DNA of 64,000 bases. It comes from Bicyclus anynana. Lineage: Eukaryota > Arthropoda > Insecta > Lepidoptera > Nymphalidae. Numbering within the stretch: the first letter of the stretch is position 1; every line of letters starts with the position of its first letter. The stretch lies in contig NC_069105.1 of assembly GCF_947172395.1 (NCBI RefSeq), positions 6,551,179 to 6,615,178 on the forward strand, written 5' to 3'. The translations under genes and the position numbers were made by a program. Below, in pieces: positions 9,366 through 20,255 of the stretch. Under the pieces are notes generated by a model, which worked only from the letters and a program-made list of their open reading frames with translations, was not told where the DNA came from and did no database searches.

Positions 9366-10382
9366 CACTATGCACAAAAATTAAGGGAGCAGAAAAAAAA
9401 TCCAAATTTTTGGGGGATTTTCAACAGGCTGTAACTTATACAAAAATGGTCATACAGCAAAAAAAAAAACCAAAATTGTAGCTCTAAGTGTGTAGTTTTT
9501 GGATCTGAGTTTGAAAATTTTTTTTTGAAAATATTTTTCGAGTAATCATAAGAAAACCACCGAAAAAAAATTTTTGAAATTACTAATACCGCGTATTGCC
9601 ACCTCTGCTCCTGATAACAGCCCGCATTATAAAAATTATGACATTTTCAGAGCGAAATTCTTGCTCCTTTAATTTTTTCAAAAATTCGATCAAGTGGGAA
9701 AAAAAAACGGTTGGCTGGATTGAATTGAAACTTTGTAGGGTTTTTGTGGGTATATTGAACAGTAAAAGGCACACTTAACGTCAGTGGTTTCCGCAATATT
9801 TTTGATTGGGCGCTTGATTTTCCAAAAAACGACAAAAAGCCCTTTTTTGGATGCTTTTTCAAATTCATGTAATGATTGAAAAAAAAAATTTTTTACAAAA
9901 TTCAATTGCTAATCCTTGTAGAAAATTTATTCAAGTTTTTAAAACCAACCTCAAAATTTCTGTGCGATCATTGGTTGCCGAGATATTGGTAATCAAAGAC
10001 AAAATGATCTTTTTCCATTCAAACATCGATATCTCAGCGAGAAATGCTCGTATCGAGATTAAAAAAAAACAAAATTAAATCTGAATAAACAAGCTATCCG
10101 GTCCATATGGAGGTTGAGTCGAAAAATTTTTTTCCACGTCCGTAGATTAAAAAAAAAAACCAAAAAAATTTCAAAAATTTTTTTTCGGTGGTTTTCTTAT
10201 GATTACTCGAAAAATATTTTCAAAAAAAAATTTTCAAACTCAGATCCAAAAACTACACACTTAGAGCTACAATTTTGGTTTTTTTTTTTGCTGTATGACC
10301 ATTTTTGTATAAGTTACAGCCTGTTGAAAATCCCCCAAAAATTTGGATTTTTTTTCTGCTCCCTTAATTTTTGTGCATAGTA
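9366..10382 (-). mobile_element. Tc1/mariner-type transposon with 216-bp terminal inverted repeats
   Basis: Terminal inverted repeats of 216 bp (9366-9581 and 10167-10382) begin CACTATGCACAAAAATTAAG and match almost perfectly. TA flanks both sides (9364-9365, 10383-10384), the target duplication of the Tc1/mariner superfamily. The interior (about 585 bp) is too short for a full transposase and keeps only a C-terminal remnant, so the copy is internally deleted and non-autonomous. The near identity of the arms suggests recent activity. Confidence 0.8.
9583..9645 (-). pseudogene. Tc1-like transposase C-terminal remnant
   Basis: The minus-strand frame ends MRAVIRSRGGNTRY followed by TAG. Tc1-type transposases characteristically end in a motif of the form AVI+xxGGxTxY, as I recall the family. 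The stop codon lies within 2 nt of the inner border of the left inverted repeat. The catalytic DDE region is absent, and farther upstream the frame has no recognisable similarity. Confidence 0.55.
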
Positions 10383-10395
10383 TATTAAGTATAGA

Positions 10396-10460
10396 TTTTA
10401 ACGGCCTGTAGGCCAGCATTCCCTTCTTATAGGAGAGAGGATATGGAGCTTAGACGACGA
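10396..10460 (+). repeat. R6 dispersed repeat fragment
   Basis: TTAACGGCCTGTAGGCCAGC, TTATAGGAGAGAGGATATGG; same family as 872-1010 and 13185-13290. Confidence 0.45.
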
Positions 10461-10980
10461 ATAAAGATTTTTTTCATTTTTTTTTTTCATCGTCGCAGCG
10501 ATAATATGATAAAAACACGGATTTGGTCAATTCCCTAAGGGATTTAATCAAATCAAGGAGAAAGTTAAAATAACAACATGATTTTATCTTTTTTATAAAC
10601 AAATCTAGTGAATTGAACAAATCCCTAAACTGGTTCAGTGAAATAACAGAGTATAACCTAAACACGGATTGTTTACGTTCTAACCTAACCTATCTCGATT
10701 TTTGACATTTATTTTATATTTTCCTCAGTCGCTATTTTCATGCTTTATGTCTAATTTTTAGATCTACTTAAATATTTTTTCTTGTGAATAATTTTTAATT
10801 GCACAAAATGTACGCTGATTTACTCGGTAAATTGTGTTGGAAATCATACTATTATTGTAAGATCTATTTGTAACCCACAATTTGGCAAAAAAAATATTAT
10901 TATCTCTAGATTTTTACAAAAATTACTTGCGGTAAGTAGTGCAGTATATTTTTCGCTCAAAATGCAAACTTTATTTATTT
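10461..10980. other. AT-rich intergenic stretch
   Basis: No gene seen. Contains AACCTAACCTATC at 10683, a common short motif and not a telomere array. Confidence 0.4.
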
Positions 10981-10984
10981 ATTT

Positions 10985-11310
10985 ATTTTTTTATTTTTTT
11001 ACAAGTCAGCCCTTGACTACAATCTCACCTGATGGTAAGTGATGATGCAGTCTAAGATGGAAACGGGCTAACTTGTTAGGAGGAGGATGAAAATCCACAC
11101 CCCTTTTGGTTTCTACACGGCATCGTACCGGAACGCTAAATCGCTTGGCGGTACGTCTTTGCCGGTAGGGTGGTAACTAGCCACGGCCGAAGCCTCCCAC
11201 CAGCCAGACCTGGACAAATTAAGAAAATCTCAATCTGCCCAGCCGGGGATCGAACCCAGGACCTCCGTCTTGTAAATCCACCGCGCATACCACTGCGCCA
11301 CGGAGGCCGT
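10985..11310 (-). mobile_element. SINE A, full length
   Basis: Minus-strand complete copy from the head (GCCTCCGTGGCGCAGTGGTA, complement near 11308) through the B box (GGGTTCGATCCC) to the A-rich tail. One of the best preserved copies, with few differences from 2755-3078. Confidence 0.85.
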
Positions 11311-11461
11311 CAAAACGCAAACGCGCGTAATTGGAAATTATTCGCGATAAAAGCGTAATAACGATGTATAGTTTCAAAAATAATGTTGCTTTTTGGAATT
11401 TGAAAGTATACGCGAGCAGTCCCAGCCTTGTATTCTTTCAATAAACGTTATATTTACAGCT

Positions 11462-11508
11462 AGCGGACGCCCGTGACTTCGTCCGCGTAGAATTCAGTTT
11501 TTCTGTTC
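11462..11508 (-). mobile_element. HelA 3' terminus, interrupted
   Basis: CTAGCGGACGCCCGTGACTT is the reverse complement of the HelA 3' hairpin and CTAG end. After GAATTCAGTTTTT the HelA body stops where the next SINE A fragment begins. Confidence 0.6.
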
Positions 11509-11645
11509 TCTTGATGGTAAGTGATGATGCAATCTAAGATGGAAACTGGTTAACTTGTTAGGCGCAGTATGAAAATCCACACGGATTTCGGTTTCTACAC
11601 GACATCGTACCGGAACGCTAAATCACTTGGCGGTACGTCTACCAT
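11509..11645 (-). mobile_element. SINE A internal fragment
   Basis: GATGGTAAGTGATGATGCAA through AATCACTTGGCGGTACGTCT; the tRNA head and tail are both missing. It lies against HelA sequence, implying insertion or recombination there. Confidence 0.7.
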
Positions 11646-11732
11646 TCTATCTGCCTAGTTTGTCAATTAGAACTATAAGAAAAATGCTGTAGTTTACAGA
11701 AGGAGGTCTCCCTCCTTACAGGAGACTATTTG

Positions 11733-12011
11733 ACGGCCTCCGTGGCGCAATGGTATGCTCGGGAATTACAAGACAAAGGTCTTGCGTTCGATCCCCGGCT
11801 GGGCCGATTGAAGATTTCTTAATTCGTCCAGGTCTGGCTGGTGGGAGGCTTCGGCCGTGACTAGTTGCCACCCTACCGGCAAAGATGTACAACCAAGCGA
11901 TTTAGCGTGGTGTAGAAACCGAAATGGGTGTGGCTTTTCATCCTACACCTAGCAAGTTAGCCCACTTCCATATTATATTGCATCATCACTTGTAAAGAAT
12001 AAAAAAAAAAT
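11733..12011 (+). mobile_element. SINE A with small internal deletions
   Basis: Head GCCTCCGTGGCGCAATGGTA, B box GCGTTCGATCCC, shortened body (lacks about 12 bp around the GTTCCGGTACGATGTC segment), A-rich tail at 11998-12011. Confidence 0.8.
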
Positions 12012-12316
12012 CTAGAAATATTGTATGTTTATAAAGACGTTCCCTCAAAATAAAGGTAATCAAAACTCCGAACAATCTCGTATTATAACAATTTAACTTT
12101 TACCTGGTTTCCAAATTTTCTTAATAAGCCCACTTTGTACTCATCTCACGCGCCGTCTGTTATTTTAGGTTTCTTAAGGGTCTTGTAACATTAGAGTTGG
12201 TTTACTTAGGACAAGAATTTATTAGTAACTGCAAATTCTCTTAGTATCGTCAGTAATTTTATTAGAAATCTAAAATAAAATCTATACTAATATAATAACT
12301 GTTGTGTTGGTACTTT
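12012..12316. other. Intergenic stretch
   Basis: AT-rich; nothing recognisable apart from an ACTAATATAATAAC string near 12284 that may be a decayed Helitron 5' end. Confidence 0.35.
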
Positions 12317-12319
12317 TTA

Positions 12320-12403
12320 TTCTTAATGGACTTTTGGCCGAATTCTGAGAGGAGACCCGAGCTCAGCAGTGAACGGAATATGGGTTGATAGTGATGAAAA
12401 TGT
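12320..12403 (+). mobile_element. SINE B 3' end fragment
   Basis: TTTTGGCCGAATTCTGAGAG, GAGCTCAGCAGTGAACGGAA, TATGGGTTGATAGTGATG. Confidence 0.65.
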
Positions 12404-12434
12404 ATATAAAAGGCGGTGTAATAGAGATTGAAAG

Positions 12435-12478
12435 CTTACATCGAGTTCAACGCGGACGAAGTCGCGGGCGTCCGCTAA
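12435..12478 (+). mobile_element. HelA 3' terminus
   Basis: ACGCGGACGAAGTCGCGGGC then GTCCGCTAAT, where the stem GCGGAC / GTCCGC is intact. It is directly followed by the 5' end of a HelB copy. Confidence 0.6.
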
Positions 12479-12980
12479 TCTATACTAATATTATAAAGCT
12501 GAAGAGTTTTCGTGATAGCCCAGTGGATATGACGATTCTGGAGGGTGTGGGTTCGAATCCGGTCCGAGGCATGCACCTCCAACTTTTCAGTTGTGTGCAC
12601 TTTAAGAAATTAAATATCACGTGTCTCAAACGGTGGAAGGAAAACATCGTGAGGAAACCTGCATACCAGAGAATTATCTTAATTCTCTGTGTGTAAAGTA
12701 TGCCAATCCTCATTGGGCCAGCGTGGTGTGCTATTGGCCTAACCCCTCTCATTCTGAGAGGAGACTAGAACAGTGAGCCGAATATGGGTTGATGACGAAG
12801 AAAAGTTTGCTTGTTTGTTTGTTTGAAGGCGCTAATCTTAAGAACTACTGGTCCGATTTTAAAAATTCTTTCAGTGTTAGATAGCCCATTTATCGAGGAA
12901 GGTTATAGGCTATATTTTATCCCCATGTTCCTACGGGGACGGGATCTACGCGGGTAAAACCACGCGGCGTCTGCTAGTAT
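12479..12980 (+). mobile_element. HelB Helitron-like element split by a SINE B
   Basis: Starts TATACTAATATTATAAAGCT, is interrupted from about 12511 to 12795 by a complete SINE B, and resumes GTTTGCTTGTTTGTTTGTTT, TTTCAGTGTTAGATAGCCCA, ending CACGCGGCGTCTGCTAGT. Both halves match the unbroken copy at 47309-47510. Confidence 0.75.
12511..12795 (+). mobile_element. SINE B nested in HelB
   Basis: Near complete: CGTGATAGCCCAGTGGATAT head, GGGTTCGAATCC B box, TTCTCTGTGTGTAAAGTATG body, CAGTGAGCCGAATATGGGTT tail. The short GAAG-rich strings at both junctions may be target duplications. Confidence 0.8.
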
Positions 12981-13184
12981 AAAATAAAATGATATCAATG
13001 CATTGTATACAATAACGTTGCTTGTTTGCCGACATATTGTACAGTGATGCCTAGAACGTGATACCTAAGTGATTGGGCGGCTATTCTGTAAATTCTATTT
13101 GAAGGAACTCCAGTATCCATAGTAAACACGAACGAACTTATCAGTGGAATTAAATATTTGGGTAATTTTAATATTATCAGACTA

Positions 13185-13286
13185 TTTGTAATGGCCCACT
13201 GTACGGCTAAGCATCTCTCCTTATAGGAAAGTGGATATTAAACTTTGACCCACAACGTTCCTCTAATGTGGGTAGTTGGGTAATGT
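13185..13286 (+). repeat. R6 dispersed repeat
   Basis: TAATGGCCCACTGTACGGC, TCTCCTTATAGGAAAGTGGA, GACCCACAACGTTCCTCTAA; the most complete of the three copies. Confidence 0.45.
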
Positions 13287-13395
13287 TTTTTTTTTCATTA
13301 TTTACAAGTTAGCCCTTGACTACAATCTCACCTGTGATGTGTGAGTGATGATGCAATCTAAGATGGAAGCGGGCTAACTTATTAGGAGGAGGATT
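13287..13395 (-). mobile_element. SINE A 3' fragment
   Basis: Complement of the SINE A tail (TTTACAAGTTAGCCCTTGAC) running into GGAAGCGGGCTAACTTATTA; truncated before the body centre. Confidence 0.7.
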
Positions 13396-13458
13396 TTTTT
13401 GTATTCGGTAAAACCCATCACTAACGAAAATCACAATGTCAAACATACAGCTTGCCTA

Positions 13459-13572
13459 TTCACTATTTCAGTCTTTGCATCATATCAAATTGAAAAATGT
13501 CATGTACTATCCACCAGTAGGCACCCGATCACATCTGTTACATATAATCTCAATGTCGTATATGTCAACTAG
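13459..13572 (-). repeat. R5 dispersed repeat, inverted copy
   Basis: CACTATTTCAGTCTTTGC, CATATCAAATTGAAAAATGT, CAGTAGGCACCCGATCACAT: the reverse complement of the R5 motifs at 1786-1945. Confidence 0.5.
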
Positions 13573-14110
13573 CATTCGCCAAAGATAGTGAATTAACCTG
13601 CTGGTTAGTAATTTTGATCAGTTACCAATAAATACATAGTGAATACGAAACCACGTGTTTCTTGCAGCAGGACCTTGTAATCATTGGCTAACTATTAGCG
13701 AGGCAGTTGCATAAAGCAGTGGAAAGTCCTAATTTTGTGTCCTTGATATTTTGTTTCCCTGCATCTCATACGTATTCAAATTGATAAGTGAACCGAACGG
13801 CGTCATTACCCCAAATCAAATTACCCCCCAAAAGCTCATCCTATGAAGACGTCAATTACCCGCCGAGAAAACTCGAAAGTTAGTGGGAAGTTCCTCCTCA
13901 TTGTGGAGGGATAAACGATCCCATTTCGGGATAGAAATGAGGAGCGATCGGGGAAACGATCAGGAATAAAATAAGTATTTGCGGCCGACGAGGGCCAAGT
14001 CGCGCGGACGATTTTTTGTTGCATAACCTTTTGTCTTGACTTTCTAAATATGAAATGATAATGCTTTGTTACTTAACCTTTATGGCTGTGTGCATATTAT
14101 GTTGTCTAAC
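13573..14110. other. Intergenic stretch with a GC-richer segment
   Basis: Positions 13790-14025 are less AT-rich than their surroundings and hold a 62-codon minus-strand frame without recognisable motifs. No splice or promoter signals stood out. Confidence 0.35.
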
Positions 14111-14242
14111 GGCCAGTTTCTTCGTCGTAAGTAACAGTCAAAGTAACGTCATAAAGCAAAAGTAGACGGCCTTAATCACGAAAAATAAAGTTTTCTTTGC
14201 TACTTTTACTGTTACTTTAGCTTTACATGAATAAACTGGCTT
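14111..14242. mobile_element. Possible MITE
   Basis: GGCCAGTTTCTTC near the left end and GAATAAACTGGC at the right are inverted; inside, GTAACAGTCAAAGTAA and ACTTTTACTGTTACTTTA form a second inverted pair. Imperfect throughout. Confidence 0.4.
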
Positions 14243-14467
14243 AAGTCAGGTGTTGACATAAGTGCTTAGTAGTATTTACTTGAAATTACATTGAGTTGCG
14301 CGAAAGAATATTTTATAACTTTCTTTTATTGATTGTCATTAATTAATGTCAATTGAGGACAGTTGCTTTAATTTTCTGAGTTGCCAAATGTAGCAAGCCT
14401 ATACACGAAATTGAAGTTTTTAGTAATTCTTAAGTTACGTGATTTGGCTTAATGCTCACTTATCAAA

Positions 14468-14670
14468 GTTGAGATTTTATATGACAAATATCATCCGGTG
14501 CCTACTGAAAACCTTTCATGGATATCATAGAGTAGATGACATTGTCCAGTAGACATTATGATTTTTGTTAAAAATGGGTTTTAAAGGAATACGAAAATTG
14601 CGGTTTTAATTGATTTGATGTTTATTATTATATTGGGTAGCTAACATATGTTAAAATCAGTGAATTGGCC
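14468..14670 (+). repeat. R5 dispersed repeat with extra insertion
   Basis: ATCCGGTGCCTACTGAAAAC, GGATATC, and AATTGATTTGATGTTTATTA are shared with other R5 copies; about 50 bp at 14560-14610 are unique to this one. Confidence 0.55.
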
Positions 14671-14699
14671 GGCTGTTGCTAAAAACTTTGATTGTATGT

Positions 14700-15221
14700 G
14701 ATGAGGGGTTTTATGCTTACCTTACTGTGTATTATGCGTTGGAGTTTAAGGTTAAAATAATTAGCTTTTGCCGTTTAGCGTTATAAAAAACACCTTCTTT
14801 GCTTTCTAGTTTATTGCATTTTATATTTCTGAAAACTCTATCAACATTTATTGCATGACATTAGGGTGACGACAGACTGTAGACAATTTATCACGCGACA
14901 TGTCGTCACTCCTGTCCCGCGGTGCCCGAGGCCGCTAAGTGGGTAGCCGAGATTTTCTCAAAGATATTCGGAACTGCTATTGAGGCTTTGTTCGGATAGA
15001 GTTTGCAATCAGCGCCGACAATGCCGGTTAGACAATGCCGCGCGCTTTAATGCTATTTCCTTTTCATTTTTCTCCAACTATGAGTTTTAGAAAGATTTCT
15101 TTCAATTTTGTTGCATATACGGCTAAGTTGGGCGGATGGATGGAGATAAATTTCTTAGACGATACGATAAACGTTAATCAATGAAGAATGGATGTTTATG
15201 GTCACTAATCTCTTTATCCAG
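14700..15221. other. Intergenic stretch
   Basis: A GC-richer patch at 14870-15060 (CCCGCGGTGCCCGAGGCCGC) has no open frame of note. Confidence 0.35.
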
Positions 15222-15297
15222 TTAGAAAGGTGTGTGGATTTTCATCCTCCTCCTAACAAGTTAGCCCGCTTTCATCTTAGATTGATTATCACTTACA
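15222..15297 (+). mobile_element. SINE A 3' fragment
   Basis: GGTGTGTGGATTTTCATCCT, CAAGTTAGCCCGCTTTCATC, then decays. Confidence 0.6.
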
Positions 15298-15591
15298 ATC
15301 AATTGTAATAAACTGCTTAATTTTTTTTTCTTTACAAGTTAAGGAATAAAAACAATGAAGCAATTTTATATATTTCCTATAGATAAACTATGGCCAGAGG
15401 TTAGCATCAAACACTCCTCTTATACAAGATGGCGGTAGAGTATGGCTATGAAAAAATAATCTCTAGTGCTTACGCCTACGTTTTATGACGTCATAAAAGT
15501 TTATCATTTTTGGGATTTAAACCAGAATACTGTTTTATTATGACGGTTATTTGGCTATATTTGGATAGGTACCTATGACTTAACGGTTTTT

Positions 15592-15815
15592 TGGCTGGTG
15601 GGATTCTTTGGCCGTGGCTAGTTGCCACCCTACCGACAAAGACGTACCGTCTAGCGATTTAGCGTTTTGGTACGATGTCGTGTAGAAACCGAAAGGGGTG
15701 TGGATTTTCATCCTCCTCCTATCAACTTAGCATTACATTGATTAGATTGCATCGTCACTTGCCATCAGGTGAGATTGTAATCAAGGGCTAACTTGTAAAG
15801 AAAAAAATAATAATA
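15592..15815 (+). mobile_element. SINE A lacking the tRNA head
   Basis: GGCTGGTGGGATTCTTTGGC to the tail GGGCTAACTTGTAAAGAAAA. Followed 50 bp later by an opposite-strand copy. Confidence 0.75.
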
Positions 15816-15865
15816 ATAGACTTAACAGTAATGTGGCCAGATTCAAACTGCGCATTGGACTATTT

Positions 15866-16078
15866 TTTACAATATCGCCTGATGGTAAGTGATGATGCAA
15901 TCTAAGGTGGAAGCGGGCTAACTTGTTAGGAGGAGGATGAAAATCCACACCCTCTTCGGTTTCTACACTATGTCGTACCGGAACACTAAATAAGTGGGTG
16001 GTACGTCTATGACGGTAACTAGCCACGGCCACTAAACCAACTAAGGAAAGCTGGCCAACTGGGAATCGCACCCAGCGA
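15866..16078 (-). mobile_element. SINE A, minus strand, internally deleted
   Basis: CTGATGGTAAGTGATGATGC to a decayed head (GGGAATCGCACCCAGCGAG). Forms a tail-to-tail inverted pair with 15592-15815. Confidence 0.7.
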
Positions 16079-16235
16079 GCGTACCCACTTCAATCTTTCC
16101 GATTAATTGGAGTCGAAAACAATTTCGATCATGCTTATAAAATCAAATGGCTCCTTTTGAAGAAATGAAAAGAAAAAAATCCCGTGGGAATATAGGGATT
16201 ACTTAGTAATTATGTAACTTTCTAATGGCGCCATA

Positions 16236-16282
16236 AATATTAAAATTTAAATAACTACTCGTTTGAGTAGTTTTTTAATATT
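16236..16282. repeat. Quasi-palindrome, 4-nt loop
   Basis: AATATTAAAA...AACTACTC, loop GTTT, GAGTAGTTTTTTAATATT. The left arm has 7 extra bases (TTTAAAT) relative to the right. Confidence 0.7.
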
Positions 16283-16358
16283 AAAATTCAATCGTAATAA
16301 AGAAACAAAAATCAAATATTACCTCTGTTTTTCAAGATAAATTTGCCATATTTTTTAA

Positions 16359-16527
16359 TTCTCTACAAGTTAGCCCTTGACTACAATCTCACCTGATAGT
16401 AAGTGATGATGCAATCTAAGATGGAAACGGGCTTGTTAGGAGTTGGATGAAAAACACACCCTTTCGGTTTCTTCACGTCATCGTACCGGAAAGCTAAATC
16501 GCTTGGCGGTACGTCTTTGCCGGTATT
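16359..16527 (-). mobile_element. SINE A, head truncated
   Basis: CTACAAGTTAGCCCTTGACT through GCTTGGCGGTACGTCTTTGC; stops where SINE C sequence begins. Confidence 0.75.
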
Positions 16528-16690
16528 ATAATATTCCTGTGTAGTCTAGTCAACTAGTCGAAAAATACTGTGTTAGGAGTGAGTACGATAATAATCGGGC
16601 GGGAATCGAATCATGACCTTTCCGTGATGAGAATGACATGATCGTGATGAGTCCAGCTTTACCGTGGAACTATGAATGCTTCAATATAAT
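16528..16690 (-). mobile_element. SINE C copy
   Basis: AACTAGTCGAAAAATACTGT, TTAGGAGTGAGTACGATAAT, GGGAATCGAATCATGACC, ending in the degraded tRNA-like head. A repeated GTGATGAG...GTGATGAG suggests a small internal duplication. Confidence 0.5.
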
Positions 16691-17875
16691 ATTTGTTTAG
16701 TCGTCTTTTGACAAATCTCGCAAAATCTCACAAAATCTTTGATTACAGCTAAAGGTTACAGTTAAATTCACTACACAGCGTGCCCAGAGGCGCGGGAGGG
16801 GAAGCAATTACTAAATTGGTTGAGCAAACGATTGAACGGAATCCGGGATATTTATCAAAGCTTTAAAAAGATATGGCGCCGTCTTACTTGATAGCTGGCC
16901 AAATGACGTTAAACAATGTTTACACGATATCGGAAAGACCTGATTTTGATTTTTTCTGATAATAATTATGTGTAATGGGGATGATGAATAGGTTCGTCAT
17001 TCGGGTAAATATGGTCAGTGTTAAGTAATTTATACATAAAAATGATAGATTATCTGGATATTTGCAAAATAAACAAGATTATAAAATTTCAAAATCTATT
17101 AAAAATCTTTTATTGTAATTCGATGAAAGCTCATACAGTTTTAGCTTCCTTACATTAAATGTGACATTTTTCAATATTTGAACTATAAACATAAACGCAC
17201 AAATAACAAAGATATTAGTAATTTTGTTTGAACGCCCATACAAATCTAACGATTACCACGAAAACGCCCATGGGACGCACTGGTCCCGGTAATCGACCCT
17301 TGAAAAACTGGTACTTACGTAATTTTGTTGATATAATCATGTTAGATGATCGTAAAACAAAAAACACCCGCCAAACCGGGGCCTTAACGTGCTCTCGTGC
17401 ATGGATATGTAGCACCAACAACTTCCCAACTCTGCTCCGAACTAAATATTTTTACTGAGAAATTCTTTGTATCGAGGATCTTGTAATCCGAAGTCACATT
17501 GGCTAATCACTACATCAAAGTAGTTACCTACTCGCACTAACAACTGCAAATTAATTATACTGTCAGACAATGTAAACGAGTCACGGACCAATATAATGGT
17601 AACACATTCCAGTATCGGAGAGCAGTTCAGTAAACGGTAGCTTCTGTGCGTCTTTTAAATTCACTTTGCGTTGAAAACAACCATTTTTTTGTACCTTTTG
17701 TAGACTAATCTGAAAATTGGACCGTATTTGCAAATGTATTTAATTTTTATCTCACTTGCTCTAGAAAGTTACCGTTAAACGGCCAAATCTGCAAACAAAA
17801 GTCGTTTTTGCTTTTACAAGTAGGCTTAGAGTACTTTTGAAACGTCAGGTCATTTATATTATGTTGATATAATAT
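16691..17875. other. Long stretch without recognisable repeats
   Basis: No gene, SINE or Helitron seen. Open frames on both strands at 17215-17458 overlap each other and lack motifs, so they are treated as chance. Confidence 0.4.
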
Positions 17876-18290
17876 ATACAGGTTGTCCCGTAATTAATGG
17901 ATAAATCGCAGATGGTAGATACACCACCTAATTGTCTAAAATTAATTTGAATAATTTTCCAAAAAAAGAGTGACCTAGTTATTTTTTTTTTCCGGAAATT
18001 CCAAAACTTTTCCATCTTGAATCAGCTTTTTCAATGCTAAAAATGCTTCCAAAAACTACAAAATATACACAGGATTCAAGCGTTTTATATTTTAAAAACC
18101 AGCGTTTAAAAAATGTCTATTCAACCGAAATGTGTCACTTGTCCGCAAAAGAAATTCGCTGGACGCAAATTTTCGGTAATTCCGCTTTATCCTACTTAAA
18201 TATTTCAAAAGAATTTTATACAGATCTTTTTAAAAAAAATTGTAAAACCTCTTTGGGTCATTTTTTGTACTAGGTTTTTCTCATAAAATG
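17876..18290. other. Possible DNA-element terminus
   Basis: TACAGGTTGTCCCGTAATTA followed by GGATAAATC resembles the GGTGTCCC-type ends of some DNA transposons. No matching inverted partner was found downstream, so the element is undefined. The 79-codon frame at 18034-18273 has no identifiable domain. Confidence 0.25.
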
Positions 18291-18747
18291 TGGCTTACCA
18301 AATATCATACTTAGTTCGAGAGATAGCCAACGGAATTTCAAAGGAATTTAAACAATATAAATTAATAATATTAATAATATTTCGTACTGTAACTCCATAA
18401 TTATTCTTTAATTAAATCTTAGACATATTCTATAGTTTAATCTTTAGGTAATACAAATATTGGGTCTATATGTTTTCTGTGTCTAATCTCAAACGCTAGA
18501 CTTCAATATCCTATACATATTAATTATGTGCCAGTTGTAAAATGTATGAAAAATATGCTTCGAATTTAGATGTAAAGTTCTATTAGACGTATTCTAATTC
18601 TAACTACATATTTTAAATGCGAATGAAAAATTCATTTGCTATGTTTTCACATCTAAACCAATAAACACATTCTTTAGATTCTTTCACTAATGAAAAGCTA
18701 TTTTATCAGCGAGCAACATTTGATCTCTGTATTCATACAGAAACTGT
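18291..18747. other. AT-rich intergenic stretch
   Basis: No gene or repeat recognised. Confidence 0.35.
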
Positions 18748-18777
18748 GTGGGTAAAACCACGGGTTGTCAGCTAGTA
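18748..18777 (+). mobile_element. HelB 3' terminus scrap
   Basis: GTGGGTAAAACCACGGGTTG then TCAGCTAGT, the HelB ending. Confidence 0.45.
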
Positions 18778-19492
18778 TTTTCATAAATAATAATATCATC
18801 CATCCATTTATTCATGCGTTCATGCTCTTACACTATAATTAGGATATCTTTCGCTATTCAGTCGAAATAAATTGATCACATGTCACCCTTCGGGAGAGTG
18901 TTATAAGCCGTCGATTTAGGATTTGGACGTTTGGAAAATAGAAAACGTGGCGACAATATTGGATACGGAATAAAATATGTGGACGGACAAATGCTACGAA
19001 GCTTTAACGGATGATTTGATTTCTTTAACTGTAGAGAAATATTTCAAGTTCCTTGACTGACACCTGCAATTTTGTCCGTGTGGAAAAAAATTTTTTAGAA
19101 ACTTAAAGTAACTAATTATGGAAAGAAAATAAATTTATTCAGATTTAAAAGTTACAGACAGTACCTTACCCTAAAGACAGTATGTCTCTCTGTAACCCTT
19201 AAAAAGAAAGCATAATATGCCATGCACTACATATAAGTATAATAAACGGCGCTGATTTTCAGCTGAGACCTGTGTGACGCCACAGCTAAAATAAAAAATA
19301 TAAACAAATTGAAATGAATTAAACTAAAATCAGCAATGTTTTAAAAAATGATTAAATTATAAGTAATTTAAATAATATATGTAATTTACATATGAATTTA
19401 AATAGAGATGTGCTTATATTTATATCATAATATATAAAATGTATATGTACCTATAATAAAAAGAAAATCATATTATAATAATATACACCGGT
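18778..19492. other. AT-rich intergenic stretch
   Basis: No gene. At 19245-19272 the string GGCGCTGATTTTCAGCTGAG belongs to the same 3'-end family as 26878-27106 (minus orientation). Confidence 0.35.
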
Positions 19493-19562
19493 ACTTCCAG
19501 AGATTAGCACGTTTAAACTAATACTCATACAAACAAACTATTTAGCTTTTTAATATTAAAAA
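19493..19562 (-). mobile_element. HelB 5' scrap
   Basis: CCGGTACTTCCAGAGATTAG, AACAAACTATTTAGCTTTTT, AATATTA: complement of a decayed HelB 5' end. Confidence 0.4.
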
Positions 19563-19993
19563 TAAAAAAGGTTTGGCTTGTAGTTGGATGTATAATCGTT
19601 TGATAATGATGACAATGTGGAAATAAAGTGCACACTTTCAATAGCTGAGTCATGCACTAACGCGCTTTTAAGTTGTATAGCGATAAAGAAGTGTTACAGT
19701 GGCACCATTTTTTATTTATAAACATACAAATAAACTGGCAATATTTTATTTTACTGGAAATTCTTAACAGCGGATTAACTCGATGTTTTACGAAGTATGG
19801 TAGAACCGGTCTGAGCAAACAGGACACAGATATACAGATAACCTTATTGAATAAAATTGTTTGTATTTACCATCAATTACATGTTACTATATTAAATTTT
19901 TTATTTATTTCCAAAGTACCTTATCTCAAGGACTCGCTTCGGTAGATATCTTTATAGATTTTTGACTTTTTTGTCTGGTCTAACAGGTCCCTG

Positions 19994-20255
19994 GGCCGTG
20001 ATAACCGAGTGGACATGACCTCTGCATGCACCTCCACCTTTTCAGTTGTTCGCATTTGATGAAATTAAAAATATCAGTGTCTCAAACGGTGAAGGAAAAC
20101 ATCGTGAAAAAACCTGCATAACAGAGATTTTTTTAATTCCTGCGTGTGTGAAGTCTGCCAATCCGCATTGGACCAGCGTGGTGAACTATTGGCCTAATCC
20201 CTCTTACTCTAGAAGAAGACTCTAGCTCTGTAGTTATCCGAATATGGGTTGATAC
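19994..20255 (+). mobile_element. SINE B with a deletion in the tRNA head
   Basis: CCGTGATAACCGAGTGGACA then directly GCATGCACCTCC; the B box is lost. The rest of the body to ATATGGGTTGATAC is present. Confidence 0.7.

Noticed and set aside
9583..10380. Several Phe/Lys/Ile-rich frames inside the Tc1-type element as genes
   Set aside because: They derive from the A/T-rich inverted repeats and interior; only the short C-terminal motif resembles transposase.
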